From NCBI GenBank assembly GCA_026645575.1, contig JAPKMW010000002.1, forward strand, positions 62,001 to 126,000: a stretch of DNA of 64,000 bases. The letters are read 5' to 3'. The stretch is from Caldilineaceae bacterium. Lineage in GTDB: Bacteria > Chloroflexota > Anaerolineae > Caldilineales > Caldilineaceae. Positions 14,758 through 23,474 of this stretch are shown here, piece after piece. Made by a program: the position numbers and the translations under genes. The notes under the pieces were generated by a model. That model saw only the letters and a program-made list of their open reading frames with translations, was not told the DNA's origin and did not search any database. Numbering within the stretch: position 1 is the first letter of the stretch; each line of letters starts with the position of its first letter.

Positions 14758-15339
14758 TTACTGTTGTAAGTAGCGGCGCAAGTTTTCCAACGAGCGATGT
14801 TGTAATGCTTTGATGGCGCCTTCGCTTTTCTGCAAAATCTGAGCGGTTTCGGCAATACTAAAGCCTTCGACAAAGCGTAGGATCAGCACCTGGCGCTGTT
14901 GTTCATTTAAAAGCTTGAGCGTCCGCAACAACTGTTCAAAATCGATCTGTTCTTCGACAATATCCAACAAGGATTTCGGTTCCGCAACCATTTCGGCCTG
15001 TTCAATGCCCACATGTTCTCGACGCTGCATTTTGCGTAGCACATCGATCATCTTGTTATGCGCCAGCCGGTAGAGCCAAGCTGGAAAGATCGTCGCGTTG
15101 TCTTTGGGGGCGATCTGATAGCGATCAATTTTTTCCATCAAATGCAAAAACACCTGTGAAACAATCTCCTCCGCAATTTCCACCCGTCCTAGACGCGCCA
15201 AAAGATACCGGAAGATGCGATCGGCAAAGAGCAGGTAGAGGCCGTCGAAAGCTTCCGGATCCCCATTGGATTGAGCACGTTCAATCAGCCCAATCAGCAT
15301 TGATTCTTCCAGTGGGGCATCGCGTTGGATGTCATCCAT
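14758..15339 (-). CDS. ECF-type RNA polymerase sigma factor
   Basis: About 193 aa. Region 2 (LYLLFADRIFRYLLARLG to FPAWLYRLAHNKMIDVLRK) and region 4 (LNEQQRQVLILRFVEGFSIA, QILQKSEGAIKALQHRSLEN) are both clear and separated by a short linker, as in sigma-70 family group 4. It directs RNA polymerase to a stress or surface regulon. The start is uncertain: ATG at 15339 is chosen, TTG at 15357 is also open and neither has a good ribosome-binding site. It is followed after 9 bp by the membrane protein gene, the usual order for sigma/anti-sigma pairs. Confidence 0.88.
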   Translation of the reverse strand: MDDIQRDAPLEESMLIGLIERAQSNGDPEAFDGLYLLFADRIFRYLLARLGRVEIAEEIVSQVFLHLMEKIDRYQIAPKDNATIFPAWLYRLAHNKMIDVLRKMQRREHVGIEQAEMVAEPKSLLDIVEEQIDFEQLLRTLKLLNEQQRQVLILRFVEGFSIAETAQILQKSEGAIKALQHRSLENLRRYLQQ

Positions 15340-15564
15340 GCCGGCAATCCAGGTCAATCAAGATACGTTTTGGCAAACGCAAAGGATACGCATTTTGTAC
15401 TGATTTCCTATTCGGTAAATGATCAGGTTCATCAGGCAAAAGCACAAAAATAGCCGAACCGTATACTAGCACGAAATCTCAAAAGGGTAGTATATCATAA
15501 ATCGACAGCCGCTCGAAGCACCAAAGGCTCACATCACTATTTAAGCTTTAACAGCGCACAATAT
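15340..15564. other. Upstream region of the sigma operon
   Basis: AT-rich, with several TATACT-like boxes on the minus strand (for example around 15461 and 15490) but no -35/-10 pair at good spacing; no gene seen. Confidence 0.4.
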
Positions 15565-15598
15565 AAAAAGCGTGACACAGCCCTGTGTCACGCTTTTT
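15565..15598 (-). terminator. 16-bp perfect stem terminator after peroxiredoxin
   Basis: Arms 15565-15580 and 15583-15598 are exact complements; on the minus strand the stem ends in a U-run. Confidence 0.88.
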
Positions 15599-15646
15599 CG
15601 CCGGTAAGAGGTGGGAAGTGTGGCAACCTGAAAATAGGGTCCTGCG

Positions 15647-16108
15647 CTATGCAAGCGCTTGCAGCGCTTTTTTCGTGCTATCGGCAGGACTCACTTTATA
15701 CTGTACGTCAACGACTTTTCCCTCTTCATCAATGACAAAGTGGCTGCGAATGATACCCATATACTTTTTGCCATACATGGACTTCTCGCCCCAAACCCCG
15801 TAGGCATCGGCCACAGTATGATCCGCATCCACCAGCAGAGTAAAGGGTAGACTATACTTAGTTTTAAATTTCTGGTGCGATTTTACATTGTCCGGGCTGA
15901 CCCCCAAGACAACGGCGTTCTTCTCTTCGATCACCGGATATTGATCGCGAAAGCCGCACGCTTGTGTTGTACAGCCGGAAGTGTCATCCTTAGGATAGAA
16001 ATAGAGAATCACCCGCTTGCCGCGCAGGTCGCTTAATGTAAGCTGTTCACCTTGATCGGTCAGCGCAGTAAAATTCGGCGCTGGCTCACCTACCACTACG
16101 ATTGCCAT
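15647..16108 (-). CDS. bcp: Peroxiredoxin, BCP/PrxQ type
   Basis: 153-aa thioredoxin-dependent thiol peroxidase reducing hydrogen peroxide and organic peroxides in the cytosol. Peroxidatic Cys46 sits in YPKDDTSGCTTQAC, with the resolving Cys51 five residues later, the atypical 2-Cys BCP arrangement. Other family features are DLRGKRVILYFYPKD and GVWGEKSMYGKKYMGIIRS. The ATG at 16108 has an AGGAAG ribosome-binding site; the adjacent upstream TTG is not needed. It is single, with a strong terminator. Confidence 0.94.
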   Translation of the reverse strand: MAIVVVGEPAPNFTALTDQGEQLTLSDLRGKRVILYFYPKDDTSGCTTQACGFRDQYPVIEEKNAVVLGVSPDNVKSHQKFKTKYSLPFTLLVDADHTVADAYGVWGEKSMYGKKYMGIIRSHFVIDEEGKVVDVQYKVSPADSTKKALQALA

Positions 16109-16233
16109 CAACTTCTTCCTTTTATGCTACAAAGAACAACAAAAATGGGGGCGAACAGTGCAGGCGACCGCCATTCCTTTCTCCCTCCAATTCGTTGTAA
16201 CTTAGGGTGCGCAAAAAATGTAATTTAGCCCAC

Positions 16234-16294
16234 CGCTCGATGCGAGTCCGTAACGCGCCCCGGCTGATTGCGCGTCACGGACTCGCATCGAGCG
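16234..16294. repeat. REP-like palindrome, core GTCACGGAC (copy 2)
   Basis: 18-bp perfect outer arms (16234-16251, 16277-16294) and an inner ACGCGC/GCGCGT stem, 44 bp after the VOC stop. Confidence 0.82.
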
Positions 16295-16337
16295 ATAATT
16301 TATTCTTTTACAGGTCCTTACATGACTAAATATTACT

Positions 16338-16721
16338 CTACAGCAGCGGCGAACTCCGTTGCACAAACTGGAAGGGAATGTTCCACGGGTCGCGCAGGAA
16401 GAGCAACTTATCACCACGGGCCGTGGTAGTGATCTCGGTGACGGTGGTGGCGCCGGCTGCAACCAGGCGTGCGCGCTCCGCTTCAATGTCACTGGTGGAG
16501 AAGGCCATGTGGAAGTTGAAGGGACTCATGTTGGCATAATCGGGCATAGGCGCAGCCGGATTGTTATAGAGTTCCATCATGCTGCCGGCATCATCGGCAA
16601 TAAAGTGCATATAGGGGGCATCTTTGCTCGCCATCACAATCCGCATGCCCAGGTGTTGGGTGTACCAGGCAGCCATTTCCGCCGGCGCCGGGACGTTGAT
16701 TGCGACATGTTCCATTTTCAT
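16338..16721 (-). CDS. VOC-superfamily protein (glyoxalase/dioxygenase fold)
   Basis: 127 aa, one vicinal-oxygen-chelate unit with two beta-alpha-beta-beta-beta modules. Likely metal ligands are His5 (MEHVAI), Glu51 (SMMELYNN), His72 (FNFHMAF) and a C-terminal acidic or Gln residue near FLRDPWNIPFQFVQ. These proteins include glyoxalases, extradiol dioxygenases and fosfomycin-resistance enzymes; the actual reaction cannot be assigned. The ATG at 16721 follows AAGGAG. It is followed by a REP-like palindrome. Confidence 0.8.
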   Translation of the reverse strand: MKMEHVAINVPAPAEMAAWYTQHLGMRIVMASKDAPYMHFIADDAGSMMELYNNPAAPMPDYANMSPFNFHMAFSTSDIEAERARLVAAGATTVTEITTTARGDKLLFLRDPWNIPFQFVQRSSPLL

Positions 16722-16789
16722 TCTAGTGACTCCTTGTTCATGTTGATGATTGAGTTTGTGATTAGTTTTCTAAAATGGCGCCCGTAGAA

Positions 16790-16866
16790 CACTACAACGG
16801 ATTTAGGCGGGAACGGATTTGCTCGATCCTGGGATGCAAATCCGTTCCTATCGAAATCCACTGTAA
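16790..16866. repeat. CACTACAACGGAT repeat, copy 1
   Basis: Arms 16799-16822 and 16836-16859 (24 bp, four mismatches). The left border CACTACAACGGAT and GGCGGGAACGGAT are shared with the element at 56954-57100. Confidence 0.7.
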
Positions 16867-16893
16867 TGTTGCTGTGACCCCCACCATCGCTGG

Positions 16894-17679
16894 CTACCCC
16901 CGTTGGTCAACCGGCAACCATGCCAGTGATTGATCTGTATCGCCAGCGGGATTGTATTCCAGACCGATATAACCTTGATAGCCAATCGCTTCCAGGGTGG
17001 CAAAGACCGCCGGGTAGTTGATCTCTCCTGATCCCGGTTCATGGCGCCCCGGCACATCCGAAATTTGAATATGACCAATCCAGGGGAGCAGCCGTTTGAT
17101 CGTCGTTAACAGATTGCCTTCGGTCATCTGGGCATGATAGAGATCATACTGGAGGCGCAGGTTCGGGTGATTCACAGCTTCGACAATCGCCATGCCGTCC
17201 GCCGAGCTGTGAATCAGATAGCGCGGTTGATCGGTGGCGTTGAGCGGCTCAACCAGCAAGGTTACGCCAGCCGCCGCCGCCAACGGCGTCGCCCAAGCCA
17301 GATTTTCTAGGATCGTATCAAATTGCACTCGATAGTCAACCGCCGGCAACCGATTGCCGACCATAACATGGATCCGCGGCGACTGCAACACCTGTGCATA
17401 CGTCAGCGCTTCTTCCATTGTACGGCGAAAGTCAGCTTGTCGCCCCGGCTGGCTAAGGAAACCGCGTTCACCGGCAGCCATGTCACCGGGAAAAATGTTG
17501 AATAACACCACTTGCAAGCCAACCTCATCCAGCCGCTGGCGAAGGGCCGCATAGCCAAATTCGTAGGGAAAGAGAAACTCAACGGCGGCAAAGCCGGCAG
17601 CCCTTGCAGCGGCAAAACGATCTAAAAAAGGGCGGTCGGGGTAGAGCATGGATAGATTGGCGGCAAACTTCAACGCCAT
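16894..17679 (-). CDS. hyi: Hydroxypyruvate isomerase
   Basis: 261-aa TIM-barrel isomerase of the AP endonuclease 2 superfamily, interconverting hydroxypyruvate and tartronate semialdehyde. Diagnostic stretches are FAANLSMLY at the N-terminus, EFLFPYEF, FNIFPGDMAAGERG and the metal-binding Glu in LLVEPLN, Asp and His in YDLYHAQ, and Glu in IGLEYNP. The length matches the family. It stands alone without glyoxylate carboligase or tartronate semialdehyde reductase in the window, so its pathway role here is inferred. The ATG at 17679 is the only plausible start. Confidence 0.88.
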   Translation of the reverse strand: MALKFAANLSMLYPDRPFLDRFAAARAAGFAAVEFLFPYEFGYAALRQRLDEVGLQVVLFNIFPGDMAAGERGFLSQPGRQADFRRTMEEALTYAQVLQSPRIHVMVGNRLPAVDYRVQFDTILENLAWATPLAAAAGVTLLVEPLNATDQPRYLIHSSADGMAIVEAVNHPNLRLQYDLYHAQMTEGNLLTTIKRLLPWIGHIQISDVPGRHEPGSGEINYPAVFATLEAIGYQGYIGLEYNPAGDTDQSLAWLPVDQRG

Positions 17680-18022
17680 AACGGTCTCCGTTCGTTGTGG
17701 TGGTTACAGGATTGGAATCATCACAATACACTTTTTATGTGAAGCAAAATCAATATGGCCTCACCATTATAGCGTTTCTTGGTTGATTCGCCAAGTGGCG
17801 CGCATTGCCCCAAAGCTGCCTTCCATAGACCGCACCGCAACCGGGATCGCAATAACCCGACTCTGAACAACACGACTACGGGCTACTGACCCTGCAATCC
17901 AGACCATGATTGTACAACTAAACTACGTTAATCATACGGAATCTGTACTAGGGATGATAAAGCATTCTGCCTAGGAACTCTTCCAAAAAAGGATGCGTTA
18001 TCGGTCGTTGTTGATTTGGCAA
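17680..18022. other. Intergenic region, dispersed-repeat copy
   Basis: 343 bp between two minus-strand genes. Apart from the repeat at 17825-17890 I see no gene or clear promoter. Confidence 0.45.
17825..17890 (-). repeat. Dispersed intergenic repeat, copy D
   Basis: On the minus strand this reads GTCAGTAGCCCGTAG..., then GTTCAGAGTCGGGTTATTGC and a GCGGTCTATGG end; nearly identical to 3066-3110 over about 45 bp. Confidence 0.75.
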
Positions 18023-19369
18023 TTATCGCACTGTTGTTGCTATGATACGAAAGCCCGGTGGTGTGGCGTCGGCGACATAGGCGACCGGTAGCGCCGGCGG
18101 TAGGTTGAGTTGCGCCATCTCCCCTTGCAGCACCCGCAATTGTTCCCCAACCTCGACGGCGTTGCTTTGTGGGTAGAGACCAAACTCAATCTGTTGCGCC
18201 AACCAGGTGTGGGCATAAAAGCGTTGCGCGACTTGCTGTTCGGGGGTGCTTTGGGTCTGCGCCAAGGCGAGAAGCTGCTGCTGTAGATCCGTTGTGACCT
18301 GTGCCAATGCTTGAACAATAGCAACCTGGTTGTTCTCCCATTCCGGGATGAGCGTAACGCCGTAAAGACGCTGGGCAACGGCGAGCTTGGTAATCAACCA
18401 ATCCCGTTGTTGTTCCATCGCCAAGAACTGTAGTGAAAATGTAAGGTTTTGTGTGGCTGAAATCTGGTAAAAATAAGCTGTACGTTCTTGGTCTTCAATC
18501 GAAAGCGCAAGGACAAGGCGTTGCCGTTCCGCTTCGGCGTCGAGCGGTTGAACTTGTAACAGCCGCTGGGCAAAGGCGCGTGCAGCCTGCTGCCGTTCGG
18601 CTGTCACCGAAACCAGCAGAGGATCAGGGGCAGGCGTTTCGCTAAAAGTCGGCCATTGTCCACTGAATAAAGTTGTATTGAGCGAAAGGTAAGGATTACG
18701 AATCAGTTCGGACAGTTCGCGTTGAAAAGCGCCTCCTGTACGCAAAGGCAGGGTAACGCTCTGTAAGTCACGCAAAATCTGGTTGCGTTGCGCCGGCAGC
18801 AGATCCGGCGCCTGCTTGACAATAAGCAGCACTTGTTGGGCAACATCGTGTGCGGCAGCTTGTTCATCTAGATCCAGTAAGCCGCTCACGCAACGCAGCA
18901 ATGCCTGGCTGCGCGCAAGCGGGGGTAACGCACTGTCAAGAACAGCCAATGCGCGTACTTGTTGATAGAGCGCCTGCGCCGTTACCGGCTGTTCTGCAAC
19001 AGTGGCGGCGGTTGCTAACTTTAAAAGGAGCGCAATGCGCGCCGGCGCCATTTGGGTAAGACCAATCCAAGTCAAGGCGCGGCTTGTTTCTGTTTCACCG
19101 GCATTGCTGGCCTGATAGGCCAATGCCTCCACTGGATCGCCGGCCAGTTGCATCAGCGCTAAGGAGGGCGCAATGTCCGCCGGCTGAAAGGTGGGCAGCG
19201 TTGTTGTCATGGACGTTGCGCTTGGTGCGCGGTAGAGCCACCAAAGCGCACCTAACGCAAGGAGACCGACCATGAGACAAATGATGAAACCGAGTAACAA
19301 CAAAGATTGTACCCAACTGCGGCGTCTTGACTTATGTGGTTGAGATGAGAAAGTCGATTGCATTTGCAT
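18023..19369 (-). CDS. Hypothetical single-pass membrane protein
   Basis: 448 aa, not recognised. A basic N-terminus (HKSRRRSW) precedes one transmembrane helix at about residues 20-46; the rest, mostly Leu/Ala/Gln-rich helices resembling TPR-like solenoid segments, should lie outside the membrane. The start may be either of two close ATGs (19369 or 19363); neither has a strong ribosome-binding site. It is divergent from the 1205-aa surface protein gene, with a shared 212-bp control region, which suggests but does not prove a link with the surface glycan block. Confidence 0.7.
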   Translation of the reverse strand: MQMQSTFSSQPHKSRRRSWVQSLLLLGFIICLMVGLLALGALWWLYRAPSATSMTTTLPTFQPADIAPSLALMQLAGDPVEALAYQASNAGETETSRALTWIGLTQMAPARIALLLKLATAATVAEQPVTAQALYQQVRALAVLDSALPPLARSQALLRCVSGLLDLDEQAAAHDVAQQVLLIVKQAPDLLPAQRNQILRDLQSVTLPLRTGGAFQRELSELIRNPYLSLNTTLFSGQWPTFSETPAPDPLLVSVTAERQQAARAFAQRLLQVQPLDAEAERQRLVLALSIEDQERTAYFYQISATQNLTFSLQFLAMEQQRDWLITKLAVAQRLYGVTLIPEWENNQVAIVQALAQVTTDLQQQLLALAQTQSTPEQQVAQRFYAHTWLAQQIEFGLYPQSNAVEVGEQLRVLQGEMAQLNLPPALPVAYVADATPPGFRIIATTVR

Positions 19370-19450
19370 ACACTGAAGTATAGCACACGTTCATTATGAA
19401 TGCCATGCGGCGCGACGAATTTTGCATTTTGATTACAAAAGAATCGATTT

Positions 19451-19478
19451 TTGCGGGTTTCTGGGAATGTGCTAAGAT
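19451..19478 (+). promoter_or_regulatory. Sigma-70 promoter of the surface glycosidase block
   Basis: TTGCGG (19451-19456), 16 bp, TAAGAT (19473-19478). The leader to the ATG at 19582 is about 97 nt and contains TGCAGATT/AATCTGCA pairing and a GAATCA/TGATTC hairpin (19550-19565) next to the Shine-Dalgarno. Confidence 0.55.
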
Positions 19479-19581
19479 AGTGCAGATTTCAATTGATCAG
19501 CAAGCACCTTATGCTGGAATTTCATGAGACATAACAATCTGCAATTGCTGAATCATTGATGATTCAAGGAGATCAAAATAT

Positions 19582-22500
19582 ATGCCGAATACGCAACTTG
19601 ATCGGCGCTCGAAAAATACACAACTTGATCGGCGGGTTCGTTACGCCCAGTTAGAAGAGCGCCCAACGCGCGGGTGGAAAGGGTTTTCTTCGATTGTCGA
19701 AGGGCCGGCCGCCTGGTTAACCTCGTTTATCCTTATCCCTTGCCTTATCGTTGTTGCGTTGTTGCTTCCTCCGGTAAATCTCTGGGATCGCCTGCAAGTC
19801 TTTGCTTACACCCGGATTGGCGCCGCTGGTGGTGTGTTGAATGATCCCGATGGCACCCTGGTTAGTATCCCGCCGGAAGGGGTGGCCGAAACCTTCTACG
19901 CGAACTTTAGCAGTATCCCACGCGTAGACTTTATTGAAGGTCAGGCCGGTCGCCAATTCTACGACGCCGCCGTCGCCCTCCCGGATTACCTCATCGCCAA
20001 AAGCCCGATTTACAGCATTGATGTGCGCGGTGTAGCACCAGCGCAGGCGATTGTAGAAATTCCAATTCCCAATGAAAGTATGCCCTATGAAACATTGGGC
20101 GTCTATTCCTGGAATGGCAGCATTTGGGAACATCTGCCCAGCCGGGTTTTGGTGAGTGAAGATAAGATTGAGGCGCGCCTTAACTTCCTGCCGCCCAATT
20201 TCATGGTGATGCAGACCAGTCCGGATATTCCGGAAGTGACCGCCAACCTCAACGTGGGCCAGCAATTGCCGGAAAATGTACGCATGGCCGGGGAAGTGCG
20301 TGGCGCTATGACATTGCGGGGCGACGGCGCCCTCAATGGCGAAGTGCCGCCTAGTACGGGCAATACCCTCTTGTTGGTCAGTAATGTCGAGGGGGGCGTT
20401 GTCCGTTCGGATCTGATCAACAATCTCCTGCTGGAGCCGGGGCAACAGGATAACCAACTCAGTGCCATTGAACAAGTGGTGTTGGAGAACAATTTCCGCG
20501 GCGTCGTGATTGACTATCGCGAAGTGGACGCTGCCCCCAGCGCACGAGCTGATTATGTCTTCTTTATCACGCGCGTCGCCGAACGTTTGCACAATAGCAA
20601 CAAAGAAGTTGTCGTGCGCGTGGCGCAACCGACCCAGGTTTCTGCCGAGGAGTGGAACACGCTGGGGTATGATTGGGTGGCCTTGAGCCGGGTGGCGGAT
20701 AAGCTGATTGTGCCGGCGCCAATTGACCCACGCGCCTATCGCGCTGATGGGGAAATGGCGGCCCTGCTCTCTTGGGCCACCGAAATGGTCGAGCGCCGCA
20801 AGTTGCAGATTGAATTGCCGGTGCAATCGGTTGAGACGGTTGGCAACTATATCTCGGCGATGGGTTACAAACAGGCGTTGCAACCCTTGCTCAAACAAGT
20901 GGCAGTTGAAACCAACGGCCAAGAGGTTAGCCTCACCGCAGATAATCCAAAATTGGCGAGCCATTTGACCAAAGATGAGAATGCCGGCGTCTATTTCTAC
21001 AGTTATACCGACGACCAAGGCGCCCAACGCACAGTCTATCTGGAAGATGCCACCAGCATTAGCTACAAGCTCAATCTGCTGCGCAAATACAATCTGGTCG
21101 ATGTCACCTTGCAAATTCCACCATCGGGCGATATTGACCCCAACATTTGGAGCGTACTGCTTCAATTCCAAACCGGTGTAGCCCTGGCGACAACCTATGA
21201 GCCTGTCTCGGTTGCCTATACAGTTTACAACGAGAATAAAGATGTGATCACCAACATGGTGCGCCCCCTCACCGACCCACGTATGAGCTTTAGCTCGTCA
21301 GTAGAGCTGGCAAAGCTTCAGGTCGAGGCGCAATTGGTTGGTAGCCGCGGCGAAGCACTGAGTGATCGCCTCGCACTCCCCTTGTCTTCTGCCAACGTTG
21401 TTGAGGCCGCGGTCCCAGCGGCGGCTCCGGCAACCACGGAAGGCTCAGCCCAATCGACAGCAGAAACGACGGGCGAAATTGCCCTGGTTGAACCCAAGAT
21501 TGCGCTCCCGCGCATTAACGCCAACACGATTGTCAATGTTCGTTCCGGCCCTGGCACTACTTTTGATGTGTTAGGTCAAATCGAACCACAGAACAGCTAT
21601 CAAGCCGTGGGGAAAGATGAAAGCGGGGGGTGGTGGCAAATTGACATCGGCAACAGTCTGACCGGTTGGATTGCGAATGAATATGTCAAGTTGCCGGAAG
21701 GCGCCGCGATTCAGGTTGCCTCGGCGGAGCGCGCCGCGGATGGCCGTAGCGCAGTCGCCAAAGAAGCGCCGGCTGCTCAGGAAGCGGCAGCGCAAACGGC
21801 AGTGGAAGCAGCTGCCGCAGCCCCTGAGTATGCTCATGTACGGGCGGCGCAGGTCGTTAACTTACGTGGCGGCCCCGGCACCAATTTCCCAGTTCTCGGT
21901 CAACTCAACGCCGGCGCAATCTATAAAATCCTGGGGAAGAATGAGCCAGGTAGCTGGTGGCAGGTAGAGATGAGCGACGGCAAACCGGCTTGGGTGATCG
22001 GTGAATTGGTCGCAACCGGCGGTGATGTAAACGCCGTCGCTCTGGCCCAAGATATTCCGCAACCGCCAGCACCGGCTGAACAGCCCGCTGCTCCCAATGC
22101 AGCACCGGCGGCGCCGTCTATAGCGGCGCCGCCCCCGGTTGCTGCTCCTGTTGGTGGCGTCCCCTTTGGCTATGGCATTCAGGCCCACATGGTTCATGCG
22201 GGGAATGAAGACAAAGTCATGGCAATGACTACCGGCATGGGCTTTAATTGGCTCAAGCAACAAGTTGAATGGAAAGTTTTTGAAGCCAGCCAAGGTGGTC
22301 GCGACTTTGGCGCACTGGATAATATTGTGAATGCCGCTAACGCTTCCGGTATCAATTTGCTCTTCAGTGTGGTGAATGCACCGGCTTGGGCGCGTGAACC
22401 AGGCTTTGACGGCAGTGTTGGCGGTCCGTCCCAGAATCCACAGGCCTTTGGCGATTTTCTCGGCGCCCTGGCCGGCAAATATTGCAATACTTCGCTCAAG

Positions 22501-23199
22501 ATGATCGAAGTATGGAATGAGCAAAATCTGCACTACGAATGGGGTAATCGACCACTCAATGCCGGTGAGTATGTCCAACACTTGGCGGCTGGGTATAATG
22601 CCATCAAGAGCGCCTGTCCCTCGATGATCGTGGTAAGCGGCGCTTTGACGCCGGCTGGTAACAACGGCAACCTGGCAATGGACGATTTGGCGTACCTGGA
22701 GCAGATGTTCCAGGCTGGCGCCAACAACTATCTGGATGCGGTCGGCGCTCACCCCAGCGGCTATAATGTACCGCCGTGGGCCACCGCCGATACGGCTTGC
22801 GCCGAAATCCAGAAGACTGGCAACAGCTTTAACGGCGCCTGCGATTCGCCCCACCACTCATGGAGCTTCCAAAGCACCATGTTGGGCTACCGGAATATTA
22901 TGAATGTCTACGGGGCGGGCGGTAAGAAGATTATCCCGACCGAGTTTGGTTGGGCCGCCGGCGGCGCCTTCGACTCCCGCTACGCCTATGCGAATGATAA
23001 CGACTATAACGAACAGGCGGAATGGACGGTGCAAGCCTACCAGATGATGAAGGGGTGGGGGTGGGTTGGCCCAGCCTTCCTTTGGAATCTGAACTTCCGT
23101 GTTGTCGCCAATGGCACTGAAAAAGCGCAATGGGGGATTGTTGATCCGGGTTGGGGTCCATTGCCCGCCTATAATGCGTTAGCCGGAATGGCGAAGTAA
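19582..23199 (+). CDS. Surface protein: GH18-like region, two SH3b domains, clan-A glycoside hydrolase
   Basis: 1205 aa. A cytoplasmic head with a tandem NTQLDRR repeat is followed by a transmembrane anchor (about 48-68). Residues about 260-460 resemble the GH18/YaaH-type barrel (GVVIDYREVD, VAERLHNSNKEVVV), but the acidic signature is altered. Two SH3b domains (about 648-705 and 752-812, each with an N(V/L)R(S/G)GPGT motif) should bind cell-wall glycan. The C-terminal domain (863-1205) is a GH-A fold hydrolase: acid/base Glu980 in VWNEQN, nucleophile Glu1121 in PTEFGWA. The ATG at 19582 has AAGGAGA. It is the first of three consecutive paralogues. The substrate is unknown; an extracellular polysaccharide is likely. 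Confidence 0.82.
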   Translation: MPNTQLDRRSKNTQLDRRVRYAQLEERPTRGWKGFSSIVEGPAAWLTSFILIPCLIVVALLLPPVNLWDRLQVFAYTRIGAAGGVLNDPDGTLVSIPPEGVAETFYANFSSIPRVDFIEGQAGRQFYDAAVALPDYLIAKSPIYSIDVRGVAPAQAIVEIPIPNESMPYETLGVYSWNGSIWEHLPSRVLVSEDKIEARLNFLPPNFMVMQTSPDIPEVTANLNVGQQLPENVRMAGEVRGAMTLRGDGALNGEVPPSTGNTLLLVSNVEGGVVRSDLINNLLLEPGQQDNQLSAIEQVVLENNFRGVVIDYREVDAAPSARADYVFFITRVAERLHNSNKEVVVRVAQPTQVSAEEWNTLGYDWVALSRVADKLIVPAPIDPRAYRADGEMAALLSWATEMVERRKLQIELPVQSVETVGNYISAMGYKQALQPLLKQVAVETNGQEVSLTADNPKLASHLTKDENAGVYFYSYTDDQGAQRTVYLEDATSISYKLNLLRKYNLVDVTLQIPPSGDIDPNIWSVLLQFQTGVALATTYEPVSVAYTVYNENKDVITNMVRPLTDPRMSFSSSVELAKLQVEAQLVGSRGEALSDRLALPLSSANVVEAAVPAAAPATTEGSAQSTAETTGEIALVEPKIALPRINANTIVNVRSGPGTTFDVLGQIEPQNSYQAVGKDESGGWWQIDIGNSLTGWIANEYVKLPEGAAIQVASAERAADGRSAVAKEAPAAQEAAAQTAVEAAAAAPEYAHVRAAQVVNLRGGPGTNFPVLGQLNAGAIYKILGKNEPGSWWQVEMSDGKPAWVIGELVATGGDVNAVALAQDIPQPPAPAEQPAAPNAAPAAPSIAAPPPVAAPVGGVPFGYGIQAHMVHAGNEDKVMAMTTGMGFNWLKQQVEWKVFEASQGGRDFGALDNIVNAANASGINLLFSVVNAPAWAREPGFDGSVGGPSQNPQAFGDFLGALAGKYCNTSLKMIEVWNEQNLHYEWGNRPLNAGEYVQHLAAGYNAIKSACPSMIVVSGALTPAGNNGNLAMDDLAYLEQMFQAGANNYLDAVGAHPSGYNVPPWATADTACAEIQKTGNSFNGACDSPHHSWSFQSTMLGYRNIMNVYGAGGKKIIPTEFGWAAGGAFDSRYAYANDNDYNEQAEWTVQAYQMMKGWGWVGPAFLWNLNFRVVANGTEKAQWGIVDPGWGPLPAYNALAGMAK

Positions 23200-23229
23200 A
23201 AGCATTGCTCCAAGGCACGCGATCCTATT

Positions 23230-23306
23230 GAACGCGAATTGAGCGAAGGCAGCCGATTGAACGGATTCTATCCGGGCGATTAGCTATATCCGCTCAATTC
23301 GCGTTC
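23230..23306. repeat. 16-bp perfect inverted repeat
   Basis: GAACGCGAATTGAGCG (23230-23245) and its complement (23291-23306) enclose 45 nt, 31 bp after the 1205-aa protein stop. Confidence 0.65.
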
Positions 23307-23321
23307 TATGCTTGTTCTACT

Positions 23322-23356
23322 CCACTTATAGTCAGTCCATGACTGACTATAAGTGG
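23322..23356. terminator. 15-bp perfect hairpin
   Basis: CCACTTATAGTCAGT (23322-23336) pairs with 23342-23356 over a 5-nt loop. It lacks a U-run; probable transcription or mRNA 3'-end structure between two codirectional genes. Confidence 0.5.
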
Positions 23357-23474
23357 GTATGTAACGCAGGCTCTTATCCGAAATGTCGCTAATTTGTCAG
23401 AAAACCTCTTCTGTTTTAATCTATAGCGTGTTTACTTTTGATCCCATTTACCAAAAAGCATAAAGGATGTTGTG

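Noticed and set aside
19717..21171. Long antisense frame (484 codons) opposite the 1205-aa surface protein gene
   Set aside because: It mirrors the codon bias of the real gene, has no ribosome-binding site, and its translation resembles no family; the plus-strand protein has clear domains.
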